DNA from: Clostridia bacterium
Lineage (GTDB): Bacteria > Bacillota > Clostridia > Christensenellales > CAG-314
NCBI GenBank assembly: GCA_017407305.1
Contig: JAFQWS010000051.1
Location: 1-5,594 of the forward strand
Length of the DNA: 5,594 nucleotides
Reading direction: 5' to 3'
Shown: in pieces, positions 1 through 4,778 of the stretch
How positions within the stretch are numbered: position 1 is the first letter of the stretch
Layout of the letters: each line of letters starts with the position of its first letter
Position numbers and translations under genes: made by a program
The notes under the pieces: model-generated
The model's input: only the letters and a program-made list of their open reading frames with translations
Database searches by the model: none
Told to the model about the DNA's origin: nothing

Positions 1-30
1 AGCGTGATACTCTTAACGGAGTATCACGCT
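1..30. repeat. Perfect 12-bp inverted repeat (hairpin) at the window edge
   Basis: AGCGTGATACTC (1-12) is exactly complementary to GAGTATCACGCT (19-30), with a six-base loop TTAACG. No T-run follows on the plus strand, and the sequence before position 1 is not visible, so a terminator on the minus strand cannot be judged. It directly abuts the palindrome array at 31-202 and could be its outermost arm or an unrelated terminator stem of a gene to the left. Confidence 0.7.
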
Positions 31-202
31 AACTAAGTTTGCCCTTACGGGCAAGTGAAGTTTACTTCGTAAGTGAAGTTATCCTGCGGATAGTGAAGTT
101 TTGCCTTTGGCAAAGTGGGCAAACTTAACTTCACTGCGAGCTTTACGAGCAACTTCGCTGTGCGTAGCACAACTTCACTTTCGCGGTAGCGAAAACTTCA
201 CC
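31..202. repeat. Two-fold-symmetric array of AGTGAAGTT units separated by mini-palindromes
   Basis: Three copies of AGTGAAGTT (54-62, 72-80, 92-100) are followed by four copies of its reverse complement AACTTCACT (127-135, 151-159 with one change, 171-179, 194-202 with a final C). Between units lie short sequences that differ from each other, yet all but one are self-complementary: GCCC-TTAC-GGGC (41-52), TAC-TTC-GTA (63-71), ATCC-TGC-GGAT (81-91), TTGCC-TTT-GGCAA (101-113), GTGC-GTA-GCAC (160-170) and TTCGC-GGTA-GCGAA (180-193). The one at 136-150 is imperfect, with only a 3-bp stem. AAGTTTGCCC (35-44) also pairs with GGGCAAACTT (117-126). The whole could fold as a long stem of unit against inverted unit with small hairpins projecting from both sides. 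No reading frame with gene-like features covers it. It is an intergenic repetitive element of unknown function; an RNA, a protein-binding array or a REP-like mobile repeat are all possible. Confidence 0.8.
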
Positions 203-205
203 AAC

Positions 206-257
206 AAAAAAAAGAGCAGACACATAAGGTTTTTTACGCCTTGCGTGTTTGCTCTTT
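206..257 (-). terminator. Rho-independent terminator, minus strand
   Basis: A 13-bp stem is formed by 211-223 and 245-257 with one G-U wobble; an inner AAGG/CCTT pairing (226-229 with 239-242) extends it. Read on the minus strand, the stem runs into eight T residues (A-run at 206-213 on the plus strand), whereas the plus-strand side has only TTT then C. It is best placed to end transcription of the small membrane-protein gene that finishes at 384, with a roughly 125-base 3' untranslated region full of palindromes. Confidence 0.8.
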
Positions 258-293
258 CTGCTTGTAATATGGGCTTTGGCTTAGCCAATAATT

Positions 294-313
294 GCATTTG
301 ACCGGTCAAATGC
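294..313. repeat. Perfect 20-bp palindrome
   Basis: GCATTTGACC (294-303) is followed directly by its exact reverse complement GGTCAAATGC (304-313), with no spacer. Zero-spacer symmetry is more typical of a dimeric protein's DNA site than of an RNA hairpin, which would need the central ACCGGT as a loop. No promoter is visible beside it, so an operator role is unsupported. It lies in the 3' region of the minus-strand gene at 384-836 and next to another hairpin at 314-360. Confidence 0.75.
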
Positions 314-360
314 GATGTTCGCACTTAGCGGTGTTTTACAAATTCTCCGCTAAGAACATC
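314..360. repeat. Bulged long hairpin downstream of the small membrane-protein gene
   Basis: GATGTTC (314-320) pairs with GAACATC (354-360), and CTTAGCGG (324-331) pairs with CCGCTAAG (347-354). The result is a continuous stem of about 14 bp on one side, interrupted on the other by a short bulge near 321-324, with a loop of about 15 bases. It lacks a T-run on either side, so it is not a standard terminator. A further small stem (CACT...AGTG, about 362-373) and TTGGC-TTA-GCCAA (276-288) flank it, so the gap between 258 and 383 is almost entirely self-complementary sequence with no gene. Confidence 0.65.
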
Positions 361-383
361 ACCACTTTCAAGTGCTTTTGTTT

Positions 384-836
384 TTAGAACAATGCTGAAA
401 CAATAAAGAATCCTGCCAAAAAACCAAGAATGAAGGGTAGCACTTTCAAAACTTTCAAAAGGCCGTCTTTCTTTTTTGTGGTAGGTTTGCTGTTTGCAAA
501 AAGTTCTTGGTCGGCAACTTGGTCAAATACGAAAGGAGCACCAATTTTTGCATCGAGTATGCAACCACCCGTCAACAAAACGTCTTCCGTACCTTCTTCA
601 ATTTGTGCAACGCCTTTGAGGGTGTCTTTTGTTTTTGTATCATAAATTACAAAAACTTTTTGTGCATCGTTTGAAATTTCAATGGTTTTGTATTCGCCGT
701 TATTTACAAAACCGGCGTATTTTGTTGCAACTCCGTCAATAACGAGTTCGTTGGAGTTGGGGGCTTCAACGTAAATTTTCAAAGGAACCAAACTTCCTGC
801 AAAAGCTTTGCGTCTTACAATTGTTAGTTTTCTCAT
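384..836 (-). CDS. Small predicted tail-anchored membrane protein, family not recognised
   Basis: This encodes a 150-residue protein that I cannot assign to a named family. Residues 1 to about 110 alternate short hydrophobic stretches with Gly/Asn turns, suggesting a beta-rich soluble domain. A Lys/Thr-rich linker containing KKK (121-123) follows. The C-terminus is one hydrophobic segment at about residues 127-149, with almost nothing after it. There is no signal peptide, so the likely arrangement is a cytoplasmic domain anchored by its tail, with the basic linker inside. I chose the ATG at 836-834 because AAAGGAG lies eight bases upstream (845-851). The in-frame ATG at 872 overlaps the -10 box of the promoter and would precede the transcription start. 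It has its own promoter (872-899) and a downstream terminator (206-257). The tRNA-Arg gene upstream is separated by a terminator, so this looks monocistronic. Confidence 0.85.
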   Translation of the reverse strand: MRKLTIVRRKAFAGSLVPLKIYVEAPNSNELVIDGVATKYAGFVNNGEYKTIEISNDAQKVFVIYDTKTKDTLKGVAQIEEGTEDVLLTGGCILDAKIGAPFVFDQVADQELFANSKPTTKKKDGLLKVLKVLPFILGFLAGFFIVSALF

Positions 837-844
837 GATGCAAT

Positions 845-851
845 CTCCTTT
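845..851 (-). promoter_or_regulatory. Ribosome binding site deciding the start at 836
   Basis: On the minus strand AAAGGAG occupies 851-845, eight bases before the ATG at 836-834. It favours the 150-residue product over a 12-residue longer in-frame version beginning at 872. Confidence 0.8.
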
Positions 852-871
852 ATTGTAAAATTTATACTTCA

Positions 872-899
872 ATTATAACTTGCATATCGCAAAAGTCAA
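872..899 (-). promoter_or_regulatory. Sigma-A type promoter of the small membrane-protein gene
   Basis: On the minus strand TTGACT (899-894) and a perfect TATAAT (877-872) are separated by 16 bases. Transcription should begin near 865, giving a leader of about 29 bases to the ATG at 836. The spacer holds an inverted repeat TTGC-N5-GCAA, which may be chance. Confidence 0.8.
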
Positions 900-911
900 G
901 AATTTAAAAAC

Positions 912-945
912 AAAAAAAGGCACTTGAAAATTCAAGTGCCTTTTT
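912..945. terminator. Bidirectional-looking terminator after tRNA-Arg
   Basis: AAAAAGGCACTTGAA (914-928) is perfectly complementary to TTCAAGTGCCTTTTT (931-945). On the minus strand the GC-containing stem is followed by seven T residues (918-912) and lies immediately after the tRNA 3' end, so its clear job is to end tRNA-Arg transcription. On the plus strand it also runs into TTTTT, but no plus-strand gene is present upstream. Confidence 0.85.
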
Positions 946-946
946 G

Positions 947-1023
947 TGGCGTAGCTTAGAAGATTCGAACTCCCGACCTTTTGGTCCGTAGCCAAACGCT
1001 CTATCCAGCTGAGCTAAAGCTAC
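947..1023 (-). tRNA. tRNA-Arg (anticodon ACG), CCA encoded
   Basis: The minus strand folds as a complete 77-base tRNA. The acceptor stem is GTAGCTT/AAGCTAC with discriminator G and encoded CCA (949-947). The D arm is GCTC...GAGC. The anticodon stem TTTGG/CCAAA holds the loop CTACGGA, giving anticodon ACG. The T arm GGGAG-TTCGAAT-CTTCT contains two G-U pairs. The wobble A of ACG is normally deaminated to inosine by TadA, so this tRNA would read CGU, CGC and CGA codons (established knowledge). It has its own promoter and terminator and stands between two minus-strand protein genes as an independent unit. Confidence 0.96.
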
Positions 1024-1029
1024 ACACGT

Positions 1030-1049
1030 CTAAAAGACGCATCTTTTAG
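1030..1049 (-). other. Hairpin in the 5' leader of pre-tRNA-Arg
   Basis: On the minus strand CTAAAAGA and TCTTTTAG form a perfect 8-bp stem with a four-base loop (TGCG). It lies between the predicted transcription start near 1051 and the mature tRNA 5' end at 1023, so it fills most of a leader of about 28 bases. It may steer folding or RNase P access; no experimental role is implied. Confidence 0.55.
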
Positions 1050-1057
1050 CGAAAATA

Positions 1058-1086
1058 ACTATATCACAAACCAAACGGCGTGTCAA
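1058..1086 (-). promoter_or_regulatory. Sigma-A promoter of tRNA-Arg
   Basis: On the minus strand a perfect TTGACA (1086-1081) is followed after exactly 17 bases by TATAGT (1063-1058). The predicted start lies about 28 bases before the mature tRNA end. Near-consensus boxes suit a highly expressed stable-RNA gene. Confidence 0.85.
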
Positions 1087-1120
1087 CAAAATTGTGCAAA
1101 TCAACCTTTTATCTTTCAAT

Positions 1121-1148
1121 AAAAAAGAGAAAGATTTCTCTTTCTCTT
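1121..1148 (-). terminator. Rho-independent terminator of the DUF975 gene
   Basis: On the minus strand AAGAGAAAGA (1148-1139) and TCTTTCTCTT (1134-1125) form a perfect 10-bp stem around the tetraloop GAAA, followed by further T residues (1124-1121). It begins eight bases after the stop codon at 1156. The stem is AT-rich, so it may be less efficient than the other terminators here. Confidence 0.75.
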
Positions 1149-1155
1149 CTCAAAA

Positions 1156-1839
1156 CTAGTTTTCAGTTTCAAAAACGACTTCAAATTCAGATTGGTCTGC
1201 TTTTTTCATTTCTTCCATTTTTGCGCCTTCGCCACTTACTCTCAAGTAGAACAAGTAAATTGCTTCGTGCATTCTAGGGATAACCCAAAGGTACAAAATG
1301 CCAAAAGTCAAAGCCGAAAGTAACATCCAACCAATATAGGAAAAAACTAAACAGAAAAATTCCCACTTATATCCATCCATCATTTTTTGGCTTTCCACAA
1401 TACATTTATGTGCAGAATATTCGGGATGGGAAAGTGCAATATAAGGTGCCATTGAATAGGCAAGAGACATAACAAAGGCAGGGATTATAAGCAACAATAA
1501 CCAGAGGAAAAGATAAAGGCCTGTCAAAAAATAAATGCAAAAAGCCTTTACCCAGTATTTGAACCCAGAAAACAAATCGCTTGAGCTAAGTTTTTGATCT
1601 CTATACATCTTGCTTGCAACTATGATAAAAGAAAATTGCACAGCACAAGAACAAATGGTGGTAAGAATACCTGAGACAAGGACGGGGCTTTGAATAAGGT
1701 AAAGAAGGCCTACAAAAATGCCTTCTACCAAGGCAATGCCAAAAGAAAACAAATAATTAAGCAAAAGTATGCCAATAGCCTTGCCCATTTGCTTTTCACA
1801 AATTTTGTGTGCTTCTTTACGAAACAAAGACGCCCTCAT
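1156..1839 (-). CDS. DUF975 family integral membrane protein
   Basis: This encodes a 227-residue polytopic membrane protein. The stretch from about residue 118 to 193 matches the conserved core of Pfam DUF975 as I know it: a hydrophobic helix ending in IIPAF, then AYSMAPY, a helix with ES..MM.GYKW (149-159), then FSYIGWMLL and LTFGILYLWVIP. Probable membrane segments lie at about 20-45, 52-76, 97-130 and 158-187, and an acidic tail follows (about 203-227). The biochemical function of the family is unknown. The start is uncertain. The ATG at 1839 gives a typical N-terminus but has no Shine-Dalgarno. The good AGGAG at 1871-1875 instead serves an ATG at 1863 that is in frame but stops after five codons. 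The gene has its own promoter (1898-1925) and terminator, and it follows the BIG2-VanZ gene by 99 bases without an intervening terminator, so partial co-transcription is possible. Confidence 0.88.
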   Translation of the reverse strand: MRASLFRKEAHKICEKQMGKAIGILLLNYLFSFGIALVEGIFVGLLYLIQSPVLVSGILTTICSCAVQFSFIIVASKMYRDQKLSSSDLFSGFKYWVKAFCIYFLTGLYLFLWLLLLIIPAFVMSLAYSMAPYIALSHPEYSAHKCIVESQKMMDGYKWEFFCLVFSYIGWMLLSALTFGILYLWVIPRMHEAIYLFYLRVSGEGAKMEEMKKADQSEFEVVFETEN

Positions 1840-1845
1840 TTTTTG

Positions 1846-1863
1846 TTAAAAAAAGTCTTGCAT
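1846..1863 (-). CDS. Five-codon minigene / possible leader peptide before DUF975
   Basis: The minus strand reads ATG CAA GAC TTT TTT TAA (Met-Gln-Asp-Phe-Phe-stop) starting at 1863, seven bases after the AGGAG at 1875-1871. This is the only well-placed ribosome binding site in the leader. The frame is the same as that of the DUF975 gene, whose ATG comes only six bases after the TAA. It could feed ribosomes into the main gene by termination-reinitiation. It could also be the real N-terminus of that gene, broken by a single nonsense base change, or a sequencing error. The seven-T run within it is a possible slippage site, but a one-base slip in either direction does not restore the DUF975 frame. 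Confidence 0.4.
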   Translation of the reverse strand: MQDFF

Positions 1864-1870
1864 AAAATTT

Positions 1871-1875
1871 CTCCT
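1871..1875 (-). promoter_or_regulatory. Ribosome binding site serving the minigene start at 1863
   Basis: AGGAG (1875-1871) in the context TTAGGAGAAATTTT is seven bases from the ATG at 1863 but 31 bases from the ATG at 1839. It is therefore well spaced only for the minigene start. Confidence 0.75.
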
Positions 1876-1897
1876 AAATATATTGTTGTATTCTTAT

Positions 1898-1925
1898 ATT
1901 ATATTGCAAAAGCGAGTGTTGTCAA
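1898..1925 (-). promoter_or_regulatory. Sigma-A promoter of the DUF975 gene
   Basis: On the minus strand a perfect TTGACA (1925-1920) and a perfect TATAAT (1903-1898) are separated by 16 bases. It begins only 13 bases after the stop codon of the BIG2-VanZ gene. The 1926-1938 gap holds no terminator, so transcripts from the upstream gene may also continue through here. Confidence 0.82.
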
Positions 1926-1938
1926 GAGGGTTTCAACG

Positions 1939-4608
1939 TCACTTTTTTGTGTTGTTGGGCTTTTTGAAACGTTTTATCAATGCAATTGCAACGAAAATCA
2001 CCGTTATGACAATTGCAGAAACGGAAAAGCCGGAAAAGTCCAACATAATGTCGTCCATCGAGCCGTATCTACCGGGAACGTACAATTGAATTATCTCCGT
2101 CAAACTTGCAATGCCAAATCCCAAAGCAAAGTTTACAGGGGCAGAGAAAAACATTTTTTTGTCGCCAAAGAACAACAACCACGAAAGGGTGGAAAAGATG
2201 CCCATCACCAAAAATGCTCCAAAGTGGCCAATTCCCTTTCGCACTTGATAGAAGAATTTGCTCAAATCGGTTATTGCATCTTGGCGTTCCACTCGCAAAT
2301 CAAACTCAATTGTTACTCTGGGCAAAATGCCGTCGTCAATGGTGGCTGTGATGGTGGTGCGACCTACTTTGTGGGGAGTTATCGTACCATTTGCGCCAAT
2401 GGTGGCGACGTTTTCGTCACTGCTGGAAAAGGTTACTTGGTCAAACGTGCAGTTGTCGGCAAAGTTGACGACAAGTTGTGCGCTGTTGCCGTTTTGCAAT
2501 GTGAAGCCGTCGTTATTTTGTGCGACCGTTTCGCCAACAAGTGCAAAAGGCGTGTCGGAAAGTGCAATCACGTTGTTGACTTCAATTTCAATTTGCACCG
2601 ACAAGTCACTTGCAAGGTCGGTTACTTGTAAGGTGGCACTTCCGGGGGCATGCAACTCAATTTGTCCGTTGGTATTGATTGTTGCAACGTTTTGGTTGGA
2701 GGAAGAAAACCTAATTTGCCAAAAAGTTGCCGTTTGGCTCAAAATTGCTTCCAAAGAATAAACCTTGTCCAAAGTCAGTTGATAGACTTCGTCTGTCGAT
2801 TGAACAGGTTGGTTTTGCGTCAAAAGTTGGCAATCAAGTGTGGTGGTGTAAAGGTGGGTTATGGTTACCGTTAGGGTCTTTGCAAGTTCCGTCACCGTTA
2901 CGTTGCCCACAACGGGAGTTATCACAATTTCCACAACGCCCACGTCCACTGCAACAATGGAAATGGAATCATTGTTTTGCGTTATGCCTACGGCGTTGCT
3001 GGACGTTTCCACCACAAAGGTTTGGTTTACATCTTGTTGAGTGTTGAGTTCAACCAATATGCTTTGTCCTACTATCAAGGAAGCCATGTCTTGAGACAAC
3101 GAAAAGTCGTTTACACAAAGGAAAGTTACTTCTTTTTGTATTGCAGAGTCTTGGTGAATTACCAACAAAGTATATGTTCCAGCTTTTTCGGGGGTGAAAG
3201 AGCCATCCAAAATACCTTGCGACGAGTCCAAAAGAAGATAGGAAAGTGTGGGGTTTTCCGGTGTATTGGGTTGCCAAGATTGAACTTCAATCAGTTGTTG
3301 CAAGTCGTATTCTTGTTGGCACAAAAGGGTAAACGTGGTTTGTTTCAGGGTAAATCCGGTTGTTAATGTGTCCACTTTTGCCCTTACCGAAACTGGCAAC
3401 TGAAATTGAGTGCCGTTTATCGTCACCGTTATGGTTGCGTCGCCTTGGCCAACCCCTGTCACGTTGCCTTGATTGTCCACAGTTGCAACTGCGCTGTTGC
3501 CAGACGAGTAGGTCACCGTGGGGTTTTGTGCATAGGAAGGATATTTGTTTATGCGAATTTTTGACACGTCACCCACAAACAAATTGGAAGAAAGGGTTAC
3601 CGTTGTTCTGTCAAAGTCAACTTGTGGTGCAGGGGAAACTTCCACTTCAAGTTGGAAAGAGATTTCAGGATAAGTGGTGGAAGTTATCGTTATGGTTGCA
3701 GTGCCCACGCCACGACCAACAATTCGTCTGCCACTGATGGCAACAACGGAAGTGTTGTTTGACGTCAAGACGTAACCTTTGAAAGTTGCATTGGTTGGAA
3801 TAAAGGAAAGGTTCAAACTTACCGTTTGACCTATGCAAAGTGAGGGAGCTGTTGCAAAAAATCCTTGCAACTCCACTTCGTTGCTGTTTTGTACCACAAC
3901 TTTGACAGTTGCCGTCAACCAACCCGTTGGAGTAAGGTGCGTTACCACAACGTCAATAATTTGGTCGTTGCTTTTCTTTTTGGCAGTTATCACACCGTTG
4001 GTGGAAACGGAAACAAAGTCGTTTTGCTCACAAGAAAACAGCAGTTGTTGATTGGTGGTGTTTTCAGGGAAAAACTCCACAAACAATGGGTATTCGCCGT
4101 TTTGTTCCAAAACGTACCAGTCGCCCACTTTTTCGCAAGACAAAGTGGCTTCAATTCGTTGTGCAATTACGTTGGAAACGGCCACGGTCATCTGCGTTGC
4201 AACGTCTTCAAATTGGCTGTTGCAAACGGATATGGTTACGCTTCCGTTGGAAACAAAGGTTACTTCGCCTTCGCCGTTTACCACGGCAACGGAAGGGTCG
4301 CTTGTGGAAAAGGAAAGTTGTTTATAGGTTGCATTTTCCGGATAGGTTGTCACTTCCAACTGAATTACGTCCCCGACGTAAGCAGAAGAAATGGAGTTTT
4401 CAATTTCCAAATATTCCGGTTGGACGGCAGTTGTTTGGTCGCCACGCAATGCGTTGATAATGTCGGCCAACGTTCCACCAACTGCGTTGCTTTGTTGTCC
4501 CGAATTTTGTCCGTCCATACATGCCTCAAAAACCAAAACTGCCACACAAATTATGTAACAGACAAGACAAATATATTTTATGATGGTCAGTTTCTTGCTT
4601 TTGAGCAT
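1939..4608 (-). CDS. VanZ-family membrane protein with about eight Ig-like (BIG2-type) modules inserted in its first extracellular loop
   Basis: This is an 889-residue protein. TM1 is at about residues 12-29 after a basic N-terminus. A short Ser/Gln/Gly linker follows (31-50), resembling the segment after TM1 in VanZ proteins. Residues about 65-775 form a Thr/Val/Asn-rich extracellular region. At least five modules (about 65-145, 245-325, 330-410, 590-678, 690-773) show the BIG2 pattern of a Ser/Asn-rich turn, V-A-x-[VI], an N-G turn, then G-x-[AT]-T; three more (150-240, 415-500, 500-585) are degenerate. The VanZ core resumes at VRKGIGHF (789-796), TM2 is at about 793-814, TM3 at about 821-841 runs into EIIQLYVPGR (838-847), then S..D (850-853), and TM4 is at about 861-880 before a basic tail. 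Charges fit N-in, C-in topology with the Ig block outside. VanZ is linked to low-level teicoplanin resistance, but the role of most family members is unknown. The modules probably mediate adhesion or wall binding. AAGGGAG (4618-4624) supports the start. Confidence 0.9.
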   Translation of the reverse strand: MLKSKKLTIIKYICLVCYIICVAVLVFEACMDGQNSGQQSNAVGGTLADIINALRGDQTTAVQPEYLEIENSISSAYVGDVIQLEVTTYPENATYKQLSFSTSDPSVAVVNGEGEVTFVSNGSVTISVCNSQFEDVATQMTVAVSNVIAQRIEATLSCEKVGDWYVLEQNGEYPLFVEFFPENTTNQQLLFSCEQNDFVSVSTNGVITAKKKSNDQIIDVVVTHLTPTGWLTATVKVVVQNSNEVELQGFFATAPSLCIGQTVSLNLSFIPTNATFKGYVLTSNNTSVVAISGRRIVGRGVGTATITITSTTYPEISFQLEVEVSPAPQVDFDRTTVTLSSNLFVGDVSKIRINKYPSYAQNPTVTYSSGNSAVATVDNQGNVTGVGQGDATITVTINGTQFQLPVSVRAKVDTLTTGFTLKQTTFTLLCQQEYDLQQLIEVQSWQPNTPENPTLSYLLLDSSQGILDGSFTPEKAGTYTLLVIHQDSAIQKEVTFLCVNDFSLSQDMASLIVGQSILVELNTQQDVNQTFVVETSSNAVGITQNNDSISIVAVDVGVVEIVITPVVGNVTVTELAKTLTVTITHLYTTTLDCQLLTQNQPVQSTDEVYQLTLDKVYSLEAILSQTATFWQIRFSSSNQNVATINTNGQIELHAPGSATLQVTDLASDLSVQIEIEVNNVIALSDTPFALVGETVAQNNDGFTLQNGNSAQLVVNFADNCTFDQVTFSSSDENVATIGANGTITPHKVGRTTITATIDDGILPRVTIEFDLRVERQDAITDLSKFFYQVRKGIGHFGAFLVMGIFSTLSWLLFFGDKKMFFSAPVNFALGFGIASLTEIIQLYVPGRYGSMDDIMLDFSGFSVSAIVITVIFVAIALIKRFKKPNNTKK

Positions 4609-4617
4609 ATTTTTTTG

Positions 4618-4624
4618 CTCCCTT
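4618..4624 (-). promoter_or_regulatory. Ribosome binding site of the BIG2-VanZ gene
   Basis: AAGGGAG on the minus strand (4624-4618) lies nine bases before the ATG at 4608-4606 and fixes the start of the 889-residue protein. Confidence 0.75.
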
Positions 4625-4640
4625 CAAAGTAATTTAATTA

Positions 4641-4669
4641 ATTATATAGGAATTTTACGAAACAAGCAA
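4641..4669 (-). promoter_or_regulatory. Probable sigma-A promoter of the BIG2-VanZ gene
   Basis: On the minus strand a perfect TATAAT (4646-4641) is preceded after 17 bases by TTGCTT (4669-4664), which keeps only the TTG of the consensus. The weak -35 box suggests moderate or activator-dependent expression. The start would lie about 25 bases before the coding region. Confidence 0.6.
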
Positions 4670-4763
4670 TATCAAAACTAAATAAAATACATTTTTTACT
4701 GCATTTATTGGCAAAAAGCGAGTACCTTTCATATCATTGTAACAAAGGCTTCCTACATATTCG

Positions 4764-4771
4764 AAAGGAGG
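4764..4771 (+). promoter_or_regulatory. Strong ribosome binding site of the jelly-roll protein gene
   Basis: AAAGGAGG lies seven bases before the ATG at 4779. It is a full-length Shine-Dalgarno match and clearly fixes the start of the Cys-rich protein. No convincing sigma-A promoter is visible between 4670 and 4763 on the plus strand, so this gene may depend on another sigma factor. Confidence 0.85.
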
Positions 4772-4778
4772 TCAAAAT

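Noticed and set aside
31..202. Possible CRISPR array
   Set aside because: Repeats are only 9 bp, change orientation midway, and the 9-15 bp spacers are palindromic; no cas gene is present.
101..301. Open frame of 66 codons across the palindrome array
   Set aside because: It translates the repeat array and the minus-strand terminator; there is no ribosome site and no protein-like feature.
837..872. Upstream in-frame start at 872 for the small membrane protein
   Set aside because: That ATG overlaps the TATAAT box at 872-877, so it would lie before the transcription start; the ATG at 836 has the ribosome binding site.
1690..2631. Long open frame on the plus strand (313 codons)
   Set aside because: It lies antisense to the BIG2-VanZ and DUF975 genes, crosses their promoter region, gives a Cys/Asn/Lys-rich product without domains, and has no ribosome binding site. 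The minus-strand frames carry clear family motifs.
4519..4535. Lipoprotein cleavage site around Cys30 of the BIG2-VanZ protein (VFEAC)
   Set aside because: The -3 and -2 residues (Phe, Glu) do not fit a lipobox, and VanZ proteins keep TM1 as a membrane helix.
3865..4632. Open frame on the plus strand opposite the N-terminal part of the BIG2-VanZ gene (255 codons)
   Set aside because: It is a shadow of the repeat-rich minus-strand gene, with no ribosome site and low-complexity composition.
4730..4738. Sporulation-type -10 box (CATATCATT) before the jelly-roll gene
   Set aside because: It resembles sigma-E/sigma-K -10 elements, but I find no matching -35 element at the right distance. It is suggestive only, so it is not listed as a promoter.
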